Part shown: piece by piece, positions 43,521 to 52,144 of the stretch
Position numbering within the stretch: position 1 is the stretch's first letter
Layout: each line of letters starts with the position of its first letter
Source: an uncultured Fidelibacterota bacterium
Lineage (GTDB): Bacteria > Fidelibacterota > Marinisomatia > Marinisomatales > TCS55
Length of the DNA: 64,000 nucleotides
Assembly: GCA_902615915.1 (NCBI GenBank)
Contig: CACMQQ010000002.1
Location: 165,469-229,468 of the forward strand
Reading direction: 5' to 3'
Translations under genes and position numbers: made by a program
The notes under the pieces: model-generated
Told to the model about the DNA's origin: nothing
Databases searched by the model: none
What the model saw: the letters and a program-made list of their open reading frames with translations, nothing else

Positions 43521-44381
43521 CTAAAAAACATTCTTGATAAACTCTATAACAGATGACTTAAAACTTGCTTGATTTTTTAAACCAATTTTCTCAAATAAGG
43601 ATAAATCGTATTTAAATGTTGGATGAATTATATCATGATTAATATTGGTATTGAGGTATTTAGAAATAATATCCAAAAAATAATTAATTGATATTTCTCC
43701 AGAATAACCGATGTTTAATTGCTCATAATTTTTCCAATTTAAAGTGCATAATTGTAAAATATTTTGGACAGCATCTTCAACGTTCATAGCAGACCAAGTT
43801 ACAGGACTTTCAGGCAAAACAATTTTATTATTATTTTTAATCGAATTTATTGTGTTGAAAATTATACCGTTTTTTCTACGTTTGCTGAACAAGCCAGGCA
43901 GTCTCAAGGATATGGTTGGTTTTGAGTGATTTTTTAATAATTCTTCACTCCTTTTTTTTGAAATGGCATAACGAGAGGAGGGTGAAAGAATGACATTTTC
44001 CTTAACCGATTCTTTTTCAATATTTCCATAAACTGTCATTGAAGACATAAAAATTATTTCGCAATCAAAAAACTTTATTAAGTGCTCAACCATTTTCAAA
44101 TTGTCTTCAAGTATCCTTTCTGATCGATAATCCAAATTATTCTTAGGAACCGCTGCAGCACAATGAATTATTAGATTTGGCGATATTTTTGATGCCAATA
44201 TAGAGGCTTCATCATAACTGCATAAATCACATTGAAAACCAAAGGGTATATTAGATTTGCTTGTAAATATATAATTAAAATAATTTTTATCTAAACTGAC
44301 TCTAGCATATATTTCTTTACCCAGTAGTCCATTTCCGCCAGTCACTAATATAGTTTTTAAATTTTTTCCCATGTTATCCAT
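43521..44381 (-). CDS. NAD-dependent epimerase/dehydratase (SDR)
   Basis: A 286-residue extended SDR with loop ILVTGGNGLLGKEIYARV and catalytic SSRYAISKKRSEELL; MSSMTVYGN precedes it. The C-terminal domain is short. Two ATG codons, 44381 and 44372, both overlap the NeuB gene (25 or 16 bases); the second gives MGKNLKTILVTGG and is as plausible. Its place beside a PseI-like synthase suggests a reductase or epimerase acting on a nucleotide sugar precursor; the reaction is unknown. Confidence 0.75.
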   Translation of the reverse strand: MDNMGKNLKTILVTGGNGLLGKEIYARVSLDKNYFNYIFTSKSNIPFGFQCDLCSYDEASILASKISPNLIIHCAAAVPKNNLDYRSERILEDNLKMVEHLIKFFDCEIIFMSSMTVYGNIEKESVKENVILSPSSRYAISKKRSEELLKNHSKPTISLRLPGLFSKRRKNGIIFNTINSIKNNNKIVLPESPVTWSAMNVEDAVQNILQLCTLNWKNYEQLNIGYSGEISINYFLDIISKYLNTNINHDIIHPTFKYDLSLFEKIGLKNQASFKSSVIEFIKNVF

Positions 44382-45388
44382 TCATCTTTATCAATTGATT
44401 TTTTTGCTGTTCTTCCTATAATTTGATTCCTTAATGATGGATGAATGCCTAATCCAGGTCTTTTAATACACAACATATCATCTGAAATTTTTTCCCCTTC
44501 TAAAATATTTACTTTAGCATGAACACTTCTCTTGCCTTTTTCAGCCATTTCAAACTCTTCGCTTCTTGGGCCATTTTTTAATCCATCTCCAAAGCTAGAT
44601 TCAACTTCCCTGATTTTTACCATCATTTGATTTAATTCTTTTGGTTCAATAGCAAATGGGTGATCAGGTCCTGGGAGTTTCCTATCTAAAGTAAAATGTT
44701 TCTCAATCACACATGCGCCTAATGCAACAGCAGCAATAGCTACATGGTCACCTTTAGTATGATCGGAATATCCTACTAATGTATTGAACGCTTTTCTCAT
44801 TGTGCTTATTGAATTTAAGTTGGTTAAATACGCAGGTGCTGGATAAAGCGATGTACATTGTAGCAATATTATCTCATTGTTATCCACAGATTTTGCTGAA
44901 TCAATTGCAATTTGTATTTCATTTAAACTAGCCATTCCTGTAGATATAATTACTGGCTTACCTTGCTTTGAAATATATTTAATTAATGAGTCATCGGTTA
45001 TATCAAATGATGCAACTTTATATAGTGGTACATTTATTTTAGCCAAACCATCAACTGCATCAATATCACAAGGCGAAGAAAAAAAAATTAAATTTCTTTT
45101 TTCTGCATAATCCATTAATTCTTTTTGCCAAGACCTATCTAGCTCAAGTGATTTAATCAAATCGCTAGTATTAATATTATTTAAATAGCTAAACCCAGGA
45201 GTTTTGGATGAATAATGTTCTGAGGATTTAAATGTTTGAAATTTTACTGCATCAACATTCGATTCAGCAGCTGCGTCTATTAATTCAAAAGCTAAGCTTT
45301 TTTCCTGATTGTGGTTTGAACCAATTTCTGCTATCACAAAACAAGGTTCATTATCACCAATTTTTTTATTTTCTATTTTTATTTTCAT
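44357..45388 (-). CDS. Nonulosonic acid synthase, NeuB family (candidate pseudaminate synthase)
   Basis: A 343-residue NeuB-family enzyme. VIAEIGSNHNQEKSLAFELI, KFQTFKSSEHY, SSPCDIDAVD, LYKVASFDITDD, STGMASL, QCTSLYPAP, GYSDHTKGD and EKHFTLDR match in order, and a SAF domain closes the protein. The VASFDITD segment resembles pseudaminate synthase PseI more than NeuB, and the Pse genes lie in the same transcript, so PseI is my preferred role. A strong AAGGA stands before the ATG at 45388. It is the third synthase of this family in the window. Confidence 0.87.
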   Translation of the reverse strand: MKIKIENKKIGDNEPCFVIAEIGSNHNQEKSLAFELIDAAAESNVDAVKFQTFKSSEHYSSKTPGFSYLNNINTSDLIKSLELDRSWQKELMDYAEKRNLIFFSSPCDIDAVDGLAKINVPLYKVASFDITDDSLIKYISKQGKPVIISTGMASLNEIQIAIDSAKSVDNNEIILLQCTSLYPAPAYLTNLNSISTMRKAFNTLVGYSDHTKGDHVAIAAVALGACVIEKHFTLDRKLPGPDHPFAIEPKELNQMMVKIREVESSFGDGLKNGPRSEEFEMAEKGKRSVHAKVNILEGEKISDDMLCIKRPGLGIHPSLRNQIIGRTAKKSIDKDEWITWEKI

Positions 45389-45397
45389 TTTTATCCT

Positions 45398-46348
45398 TTA
45401 ATAAATTTCATTCTTCCAATTTCTTTTTAAACGGATTCCACTTGTAGGCTTAATAATTTTATCGTTTGTATTGCTCTCTTCATAAATTAGTTCTAATATA
45501 TCCTTATTGAGAGCACTGCAAGCCAAACAAAAGGTAGTAGAAATTCTAGGATTTATTTCAAATGGGAATACAATTCCTTCATTTGAGAGCATAAGTTGAA
45601 TATTGTAAATTCCAGATGTTGGTAAAGCTTCATGAACAATTGAGCAAAAATCAACAATTTTTTTATTGTTATCTATAACCGCTCTAATTGTTATTCCTTT
45701 TTTTGATATGATTTTTACAGGGACTATAGATTTTAGTTGGCTTTTATGATTAGCAATCATTTGAACAGTATACTCCGTACCAAATATACGTTCTTGTGAT
45801 ATGTATTGATCATGGGAATCTTGCAAGAAAATTTTTATTTTTTTTAATTCTTCAAAATCTCTAGCATAGAATATCCCTTTTGACCCTCTACCATATATAG
45901 GTTTTACCACTGAAGGAACTGAAAAATTTGAGGATTTTATATCTTCACCTAATAAATATGTTTTAGGGGTTTTAATTTGTTTACCAGATAAAAATTTAAT
46001 CATATTCAACTTATTAAGCGTCAAAGAGATGAATTTATGGTTTGGCAAGATGATTTTTGATGGTAAAAATTTTTCTTTATTTTTAGCTATTTGAAGTAAT
46101 TCTTCATCTACGCTAGGTATTAAAAAATCTATACTTAGCATTTTACATAAGTTTGATAATTCTTTTAGAAAGTCATTATCGGTAGCTTTTGGAATAGCTA
46201 GTTTAGACTTTTCCGGTATTAAGTCATCAATATTATTGATATCAGAATCAGCAAAAAAAAGCTTATAGCTTTTATTAAATTTTTTAAACAAATACTCATT
46301 GCCCGCACCACCGCCTCCAGTAAAAAGTATTTTTTTATTAATTGAAAT
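45398..46348 (-). CDS. ATP-grasp ligase (carbamoyl-phosphate-synthase-like), ATT start codon
   Basis: A 316-residue ATP-grasp enzyme if begun at ATT (46348). The first standard start in the frame, TTG at 46291, would cut off the glycine-rich first loop. The upstream codons read NKKILFTGGGGAGNEYLFKKF, the standard N-terminus of PylC/carbamoyl-phosphate-synthase-like ATP-grasp proteins, and lack ATG, GTG and TTG before it. AGGG lies 6 bases before the ATT. Further motifs: VVKPIYGRGSKGIF for ATP binding and FEINPRISTTF for magnesium. It would ligate an acid to an amine or other nucleophile. Between a PIG-L deacetylase and a NeuB synthase, attachment of an acyl or aminoacyl group to a deacetylated sugar is possible. 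Confidence 0.8.
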   Translation of the reverse strand: MSINKKILFTGGGGAGNEYLFKKFNKSYKLFFADSDINNIDDLIPEKSKLAIPKATDNDFLKELSNLCKMLSIDFLIPSVDEELLQIAKNKEKFLPSKIILPNHKFISLTLNKLNMIKFLSGKQIKTPKTYLLGEDIKSSNFSVPSVVKPIYGRGSKGIFYARDFEELKKIKIFLQDSHDQYISQERIFGTEYTVQMIANHKSQLKSIVPVKIISKKGITIRAVIDNNKKIVDFCSIVHEALPTSGIYNIQLMLSNEGIVFPFEINPRISTTFCLACSALNKDILELIYEESNTNDKIIKPTSGIRLKRNWKNEIY

Positions 46349-46358
46349 TTTAAACCCT
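46346..46358 (-). promoter_or_regulatory. Shine-Dalgarno plus ATT start of the ATP-grasp gene
   Basis: On the minus strand AGGG (46358-46355) is followed by a 6-base spacer and ATT (46348-46346). The stop of the PIG-L gene is immediately upstream in the same frame, leaving ATA, ATA and GGG as the only other early codons. Confidence 0.55.
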
Positions 46359-46363
46359 ATTAT

Positions 46364-47047
46364 TTAATTGATAAATCTCAATAAACTGAAAGCCTCTGCA
46401 AAAGCAATCCCCACATTGGAACCTCGATTTCTAGCAAGATACTCAACATTTTCTAAAGATCTTGAGTGTGGCCATTGTCTCATTTCTGAATCATATTCAT
46501 TCAATGCGCTTAATTTGAATTTCATAAAATCAGAAACATCTTCATACCAATTTGGATAGAATGAATTTACATGGTTTGATATTTGATAATCTGTAGATGA
46601 AGGAACTTCAAATGACATAATTCTTTTTACACAGAAATTAGGTTGTGGCCTGCATGCTGTAATTACTGCCTTGTGAATAATTTGGTGATCTATATTCAAA
46701 TCTCCATAATGATGTGTGACTAAACAATCAGGTTGGTAATCAAAAATATAATTTTCAATTGGTTTAATAACATCTAAAAGATTGACAGAGTCCATCCTAT
46801 TATCCGGAAAACCTAAAAAATTCAATGATTTTACACCCATAATTTTAGAAGCATTTTGTGCTGATTGATTTAACTTATTTAGATCATTCTTTCTTTTTGC
46901 CTGATCTCTTCTAAAATCTCTTGATGTTGCTCCTTCAGCGACAATGATAATATGCACTTCATTCCCCATTTGGGTCCACTTTGATATACTTGCTCCACAT
47001 CCGAGCACTTCGTCGTCAGGATGAGCGGCTACAATTAGATATTTCAT
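46364..47047 (-). CDS. PIG-L/LmbE-family N-deacetylase
   Basis: A 227-residue zinc-dependent deacetylase. AAHPDDEVLGCG at 7-18 is the diagnostic metal motif, and HHYGDLNIDHQIIHKAV holds the third ligand His. It would remove an N-acetyl (or similar) group from a sugar or sugar nucleotide. With a formyltransferase just upstream (4-base overlap) and an ATP-grasp ligase downstream, a deacetylate-then-reacylate sequence is suggested. Similar genes accompany nonulosonic acid loci. Confidence 0.88.
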   Translation of the reverse strand: MKYLIVAAHPDDEVLGCGASISKWTQMGNEVHIIIVAEGATSRDFRRDQAKRKNDLNKLNQSAQNASKIMGVKSLNFLGFPDNRMDSVNLLDVIKPIENYIFDYQPDCLVTHHYGDLNIDHQIIHKAVITACRPQPNFCVKRIMSFEVPSSTDYQISNHVNSFYPNWYEDVSDFMKFKLSALNEYDSEMRQWPHSRSLENVEYLARNRGSNVGIAFAEAFSLLRFIN

Positions 47048-47718
47048 TTGTTTATTTTTTCAATTTTTATTTTGTATTTGTGATTGTTCAAACAAAAATA
47101 TGCTGGATACCTTTTATCATCAACTGTTCTTAAAAGATTAAATTGAGCTTTTATGCTTTTTCCCACGTCTAATTGACTATCAGCAGGAAAACGTCTCCTG
47201 TAAAAAGTTTCTTTACCTTTTTGTTTGCGACCTTTTATTATAAATGGATTTTCATGTCCCAACACTTTATCAATCAAAATAAAAGTATGTTTTGCTTGAA
47301 TTGCTCTAAGTTCTTCAATCAACTCATGGCCTTGAAATGTCATGACATCTTGAAAAATGATATTTCCTGAGTCTACTTTTTCTGCAACATCGATTAGGGA
47401 TATTCTTATTTCAGATTTATTTTCAATTATCTGCCAAGTAAGAGGGGACCAGCCCTTTCCATAAGGAAGATCGCTTTCATGAACAACAAAATTTCTTTTA
47501 TGTTTTTTTAAGTTTTCTACATTTACAATTTCATGAAAACCAATAAAGAAACATAGGTCTCCATCTTTCAAATTATCGACGTTAAATAGCCAATTAATTG
47601 AATGATGAGTTTTATTTATGCTAGATATGTAGTTTGGAATAAAATTATTAATCCAACTATTTTTATCAGATACAAGCGAGATCCGTAGGGGTTCCATATT
47701 TTTTTTTGAAGCTGTCAT
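47044..47718 (-). CDS. Formyltransferase-family protein with altered catalytic triad
   Basis: A 224-residue protein with the Rossmann-type formyltransferase fold of the methionyl-tRNA and sugar N-formyltransferases. The catalytic region reads VVHESDLPYGKGWSPL: His80 is kept, but the triad Asn two residues before is Val78; the Asp is Asp116 in KVDSGN. HESDLP-type relatives occur in glycan loci. It would use 10-formyltetrahydrofolate to formylate a sugar amine, if active. I chose ATG at 47718 because the upstream ATG at 47778 would overlap the small 65-residue gene by 47 bases and its extra residues match nothing. Confidence 0.72.
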   Translation of the reverse strand: MTASKKNMEPLRISLVSDKNSWINNFIPNYISSINKTHHSINWLFNVDNLKDGDLCFFIGFHEIVNVENLKKHKRNFVVHESDLPYGKGWSPLTWQIIENKSEIRISLIDVAEKVDSGNIIFQDVMTFQGHELIEELRAIQAKHTFILIDKVLGHENPFIIKGRKQKGKETFYRRRFPADSQLDVGKSIKAQFNLLRTVDDKRYPAYFCLNNHKYKIKIEKINK

Positions 47719-47731
47719 AACTGCAATTTGG

Positions 47732-47929
47732 TTATTCAGACAATTTTTTAAAAAGTTCTGATATCCTGTCATCCTCATAATTAATTTTTTTCATTAATTT
47801 TTTTGCTTCATCTGGTGATGTTTTGAATGCTAATCTTAACACATCCATCCAATTCACATTATTTTTGGTTCTTACTTTTTCAATTTCACTAATAATCTCT
47901 AAATAATAATCAATTGATTTTTCTGACAT
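47732..47929 (-). CDS. Small conserved-type protein, 65 residues, function unknown
   Basis: A 65-residue soluble, charged, largely helical protein (two or three helices; ISEIEKVRTKNNVNWMDVLRLAFK and EDDRISELFKKL). It is preceded by one of the clearest Shine-Dalgarno sequences here (AAAGGAG, 5-6 bases before ATG), so it is translated as a real gene. I recall similar short proteins with the NWMD motif next to formyltransferase and PIG-L genes in nonulosonic acid loci, but cannot name a family. Possibly an accessory subunit for the formyltransferase or deacetylase encoded immediately downstream. Confidence 0.75.
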   Translation of the reverse strand: MSEKSIDYYLEIISEIEKVRTKNNVNWMDVLRLAFKTSPDEAKKLMKKINYEDDRISELFKKLSE

Positions 47930-47946
47930 TTTATTCTCCTTTAAAA

Positions 47947-48699
47947 TTAAATTCTAACATGTATACCGTTTTCGTGCAAAAAAGACTTCGCACCATTTGG
48001 TGTCAATTGTGTAAAGTGAAAAATGCTTGAAGCCGCTACTGCATCTGCACCTGAGTTAAGAGAATTTAACATATCATTATAACTCCCACACCCACCAGAA
48101 ATAATTATTGGGATATTTACTTTTTCTCTAATAATATCTAATAATTCTAGATCATAACCTTTCATAGTTCCATCCAAATCAATTGATGTTAGCAAGAACT
48201 CTCCAACACCTAAACTTTGCAGTGTTTCAATCCACTCTATCAAATTCTTATTTTCATTGACGCTTCCAGAGATAGAATGACATAGTCTTTTCTCATTTTT
48301 TATTTTATAATCAATACTCGAAACTATGCATTGAGACCCAAAATTATATACAGCTTCTTTGATAAACTTTTTGTCTCTGTAGGAAGCTGAATTGATACTA
48401 ATTTTATCAGCGCCAATTAATAGCAATTCTTCAATATGAGCCAATTTATTTATCCCTCCGCCTACGGTCAATGGAATGAAGTTATGTTTTGCAAACTCTT
48501 TAATTTCATCAAAATCAATATTTGTGTTATTTCTACTTGCTGAAATATCTAAGATTATTAATTCATCTACTTCTCTCATATTATAAATTTTTATCTGAGG
48601 TAATACAGAGCCGACTCTTCTTTCAGATAAAAAATTCACATCTTTAACGAGGCCCATATTTTTAATCAATAATGTTGGAATAATTCTCTTTTTAAGCAT
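47947..48699 (-). CDS. hisF: HisF-like glutamine-amidotransfer cyclase subunit of a sugar amidination system
   Basis: A 250-residue TIM barrel of the HisF family. LTVGGGINKLAHIEELLLIGADKISINS and PIIISGGCGS, typical phosphate-binding loops, are present, as is LTSIDLDGTMKGYD. In this context, next to a HisH-like glutaminase and a PP-loop N-acetyl sugar amidotransferase, it is not for histidine synthesis. It supplies or channels ammonia for turning an N-acyl group into an amidine, like the WbuZ/HisF2 proteins of O-antigen loci. Nine bases from HisH. Confidence 0.87.
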   Translation of the reverse strand: MLKKRIIPTLLIKNMGLVKDVNFLSERRVGSVLPQIKIYNMREVDELIILDISASRNNTNIDFDEIKEFAKHNFIPLTVGGGINKLAHIEELLLIGADKISINSASYRDKKFIKEAVYNFGSQCIVSSIDYKIKNEKRLCHSISGSVNENKNLIEWIETLQSLGVGEFLLTSIDLDGTMKGYDLELLDIIREKVNIPIIISGGCGSYNDMLNSLNSGADAVAASSIFHFTQLTPNGAKSFLHENGIHVRI

Positions 48700-48708
48700 A
48701 ATGTATAA

Positions 48709-49323
48709 TTATAATCGTAAAAAATTCTTCAACATTAATAATCCATATTTTCCACTTTTTTCTGGATGAAATTGTACACCAAAGATATTTTTATGATTAT
48801 AAGCCGAGATAAATTCACCACAATACGGAGTTTTGCCTATTACTATTGATTCATTTTTAGTCAAAAAATGATAACTGTGAACAAAATAAAAGTTTGAATG
48901 ATTTGGTATTTTATTAAACAATTCTGATTTATTTTTTTGAATCAGTTCATTCCAGCCCACATGGGGTATCTTCTCATTCTTAGTTTGTTCTAATTTTTTA
49001 ATTTTTCCAGGAACTAAACAAAGCCCATCACATGGTTTGCCCTCTTCGCTATTGTCTGCTAATAATTGCATTCCAAGACAAATACCTAATATCGGAATTT
49101 CATAATTCTTTGAATAAGAATTTAAAGCATCTACCCATCCATTCTTTTTCAAAACTTTCATTGCAATGTCAAAAGAACCAACCCCAGGCAAAATAATCTT
49201 GGAAGCTTTTTTTAAGTCAAAAGGGCTATTTGATATATTATAATTAAAACCTAATCTTGAAACAGCATTTGAAATTGAATTTATATTATTTAATTCATAA
49301 TTAATTATCAAAACTTGAGACAT
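48709..49323 (-). CDS. hisH: HisH-like glutaminase subunit of a sugar amidination system
   Basis: A 204-residue class I glutamine amidotransferase of the HisH type. ILPGVGSFD, the nucleophile Cys in PILGICLGMQLLAD, and His/Glu in FGVQFHPEKSG complete the triad. It releases ammonia from glutamine for the neighbouring HisF-like and PP-loop proteins. Gaps of 3 and 9 bases to both partners imply coordinated expression. Confidence 0.9.
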   Translation of the reverse strand: MSQVLIINYELNNINSISNAVSRLGFNYNISNSPFDLKKASKIILPGVGSFDIAMKVLKKNGWVDALNSYSKNYEIPILGICLGMQLLADNSEEGKPCDGLCLVPGKIKKLEQTKNEKIPHVGWNELIQKNKSELFNKIPNHSNFYFVHSYHFLTKNESIVIGKTPYCGEFISAYNHKNIFGVQFHPEKSGKYGLLMLKNFLRL

Positions 49324-49326
49324 ATA

Positions 49327-50487
49327 CTAATTATCATAATTTAATTTTGTTAAATTTCCAAATTCATCCTTAATTAGTTTACCTTCTTCATTAATTTTAA
49401 AGATTTTTTTATTTGTAAAACTGTCGCATATTTTTACAAATTCCTCTATACTTAAATTTAACGGTGCCAAAATTTCTGAGAGGGGCTTATCCAAATATGA
49501 CCAGGGAAATTTAACTTCGTTTTTTCTAACAAAATCGAGGCCTTGATTTCTAGAGATTAAGTTTCTTCTTATTAAAATTGAAGCCTGATCAGTTATTCTG
49601 CCATATCCATGTTTTAATATTTTAAAATACTCATGTATGCCATTTTGGTGATTATCCAAATTTTCATAATCTACTAAACTCCCCTCTACTGGCTTTCCTA
49701 AAGTTTTCAAACCGTTTGCTTGTGAAACTATATAATTAGTTAAGCCATTCCATCTAAAAAAATATCCTAAATAATATGCTTTAATTTTTTTTTCAGCTAA
49801 TAGTTGATGCTCAGGGAATCGATAAATCTCTATATCTTTGCTGTCAATATCTTCAAGACTCAAAACGTCGTCTAATCTTAAACCGAGCATTCCTCCAATT
49901 TCCTCAAGCCATCTCCTATCTTGAAAATTATTATTTACAAAATGCTCAGGACCTCCGTATTCATGCTGAGCATTTTCACCATAAAAGATGGTGGAAATAT
50001 TAAACTGTACAGCTATGGTAAATGGTATTGTAAACATCCCTATGTGTTCTGGCCAGGATATATCACCAACCTCTCTAAGCCCTATAAGGTTTAGCTTTGA
50101 TCTAAGTTTTGGGTTTGGCAAAACTTCAATCATGTCAAAACCTAAATCCCTAAGATTATCCAAATTTTCTCTACCGATTTTAGATAGGTCGCAAGTGCGA
50201 GAATTTACTAGGAGCGGTTTAAGTCCGTATTCTTTTACTTTTAATGCCTGATAAGTACTATCTTTACCGCCACTTACAGGAATTATACAATCCCATCTGC
50301 TATGATTTTTTATTCTTTCAACTAATAATTGAAACTCTTTTTCTCTATCTTTCCATTTTATCTTTGGTCTGTTGAAATAATTTGTGCAAGCATTGCATAC
50401 TCCGTCCTTATTAAATACCAAATCAGGTTTGGTTGAAGGAAATAGACAATTAGTACAATATTTTATTCTAATAGTTTTAGGTTTCAT
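49327..50487 (-). CDS. N-acetyl sugar amidotransferase (WbpG/PseA-like PP-loop enzyme)
   Basis: A 386-residue PP-loop ATPase of the N-acetyl sugar amidotransferase family. Near the N-terminus YCTNCLFPSTKPDLVF and GVCNACTNYF give four Cys that should bind zinc, followed by IPVSGGKDSTYQA (ATP loop). FYGENAQHEYGGPEH is another family stretch. It activates the acyl oxygen of an N-acyl sugar with ATP and replaces it with ammonia to make an acetamidino (or formamidino) group. Together with HisH and HisF it forms a three-gene amidination unit, common beside pseudaminic and legionaminic acid genes. Confidence 0.9.
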   Translation of the reverse strand: MKPKTIRIKYCTNCLFPSTKPDLVFNKDGVCNACTNYFNRPKIKWKDREKEFQLLVERIKNHSRWDCIIPVSGGKDSTYQALKVKEYGLKPLLVNSRTCDLSKIGRENLDNLRDLGFDMIEVLPNPKLRSKLNLIGLREVGDISWPEHIGMFTIPFTIAVQFNISTIFYGENAQHEYGGPEHFVNNNFQDRRWLEEIGGMLGLRLDDVLSLEDIDSKDIEIYRFPEHQLLAEKKIKAYYLGYFFRWNGLTNYIVSQANGLKTLGKPVEGSLVDYENLDNHQNGIHEYFKILKHGYGRITDQASILIRRNLISRNQGLDFVRKNEVKFPWSYLDKPLSEILAPLNLSIEEFVKICDSFTNKKIFKINEEGKLIKDEFGNLTKLNYDN

Positions 50488-50536
50488 CTATAATTATTTA
50501 TTTTATTAATATATTTAATTTAATCAAAGAAAGTAG

Positions 50537-52144
50537 TCAGCTAAGATAATATTTTTTCACCAAGCTTAAGTTAGGTTTATTTATTTTAATAACTTTTGAT
50601 AATAAAGTTTTTTTACAGAAGGTTATAGAATTTTTATTGTCAAATTCAGTTTCAATCATTTCACATCTTTGATTAATGAGTGCTTGATATTCCTTCCAGT
50701 GTTCATTCAAGGTATGTGAAAAACCAATGATGGGTGATTTTGACAAAGCTGCTACTGGAAAAGTTGTTGTTCCAAATTCAAAAAAGACAAAGATATCAGC
50801 ATTTTTATAAACTTTTTCAAACGGTTCAGTTATAATAGTATCAAAAAAATTATCATAAATATGTTTTGAATCTTCTAATCTTTCAGGTCTTTTCTTTAAT
50901 GTTAATTCAAAATCTTTGTTTTTTAAAGCTTTGGCTACTTTTAGAGTTAAATCTAAATAAAAAGGCCAATAATATGCAGTATCTGAAAGTCCAACCTCGA
51001 CAAACATTATTTTTTTCTTTTTATCATCATTGAATTTTTTAGGAATACTATAATTGTATAAATCTTTAAAGTACTTTGAATTTTTATTCGGCACTAAAGT
51101 TGTTTTCTTATTAATTAAAGTTCTTAATTTTTTCTCACCTTTTTTGTAAAGATCTAAAGAGCCTTCGTTGGGACAAACAAAATTTTCAACTACTCCAAAG
51201 AACATTAGCTGAACCCATAGAGCAGATTGAGACCCTATATAATTTCCATGAGGGAAGCCAAACGTTTGGATTTTATTTCTTTTTGCTCCTATACAAAAAG
51301 AGCGTATCAAGGGGTGACTCAAATGATTTGCAAAGACTTTACATTCTGAATATTTTTTCAAGTTTTTTTCGAAATACTTACAATAATCATGAGATAATTG
51401 CAAATTAGAACCAATCACATCTTTAAATGAATTAAAATTTATATTAACAAATTTATTTTTTGTATTTACGTGTAATATTTCAAAAAATTTGTCTACAATC
51501 TTTTTTATGTTTTCAGTAGTTGGTTTTTTAGAAATATTTATAGCTTCAACAGGTAGGCGGAAAAGATTCTCTTTGTTAAAAGACAACATCTCGTTCGAAA
51601 ACCTCTCGCCAATTAAAATTCTACTTCTTTTATTTTTAAAATAATTTCCAAAAGCTTTTGGATTGTTTTTTATATTTTTTTGAATAACGTTTAGTCTAAA
51701 TAAAACTCTATCCTTAAACGAAATTTGATTATTTATTGGTCTGCTCAAAATTTGTTTTAATTTTTTTTTATTTATTATTTCATCCCAGTATATCTTTGAG
51801 TTTAGGGGAAGATCTTTATGAACGTTTTTAACTCTCAATGAATCTTCAAATAATGGGGAATGGTTTTTTTTATAAATATTTTTAAATAGCAGATGGTGAT
51901 GAATATAAATTGTCAAACCGGTATTAAAATCAGAGTAATTAATCAACAACAAATCTTTTTCCGTAGTAGTTGAATTGTTAATTAATTCTAAAAGACTCAT
52001 TATGATTACGTGGTTTAATTCTGGAAAAAAATTTATTGTAAAAGGCCAATAGAATTTTTTATGCCATTTTTCGACACCAATTTTTTTAACCGAAAAGGAA
52101 TCTAAAGCAAAAAAATTTTCCGTTCTATTAATATAACTTGGCAT
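50537..52144 (-). CDS. Putative GT-B-like glycosyltransferase, large
   Basis: A 535-residue protein. The C-terminal half is the more telling: FGFPHGNYIGSQS near residue 285, MFVEVGLSDTAYYWPF, LKKRPERLED, ADIFVFFEFGTTTFPVAALSKS with the TT/GTT donor-type loop, GFSHTLNEHWKE. The layout resembles the LIC12162-type surface-polysaccharide transferases. The N-terminal half has no identifiable motif. Overlaps the IMPase gene by 17 bases. With Pse and amidino genes around it, transfer of the modified nonulosonic acid is an idea only. Confidence 0.5.
   Translation of the reverse strand: MPSYINRTENFFALDSFSVKKIGVEKWHKKFYWPFTINFFPELNHVIIMSLLELINNSTTTEKDLLLINYSDFNTGLTIYIHHHLLFKNIYKKNHSPLFEDSLRVKNVHKDLPLNSKIYWDEIINKKKLKQILSRPINNQISFKDRVLFRLNVIQKNIKNNPKAFGNYFKNKRSRILIGERFSNEMLSFNKENLFRLPVEAINISKKPTTENIKKIVDKFFEILHVNTKNKFVNINFNSFKDVIGSNLQLSHDYCKYFEKNLKKYSECKVFANHLSHPLIRSFCIGAKRNKIQTFGFPHGNYIGSQSALWVQLMFFGVVENFVCPNEGSLDLYKKGEKKLRTLINKKTTLVPNKNSKYFKDLYNYSIPKKFNDDKKKKIMFVEVGLSDTAYYWPFYLDLTLKVAKALKNKDFELTLKKRPERLEDSKHIYDNFFDTIITEPFEKVYKNADIFVFFEFGTTTFPVAALSKSPIIGFSHTLNEHWKEYQALINQRCEMIETEFDNKNSITFCKKTLLSKVIKINKPNLSLVKKYYLS

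Noticed and set aside
46291..46366. Stop-codon readthrough producing a PIG-L/ATP-grasp fusion, since both frames coincide
   Set aside because: The other three ATT cases do not all share frame with the upstream gene, and a Shine-Dalgarno motif precedes ATT here, so independent initiation is simpler.
47947..49323. Histidine biosynthesis operon fragment
   Set aside because: HisF and HisH stand alone beside an N-acetyl sugar amidotransferase with no other his gene; this is the known amidination arrangement.
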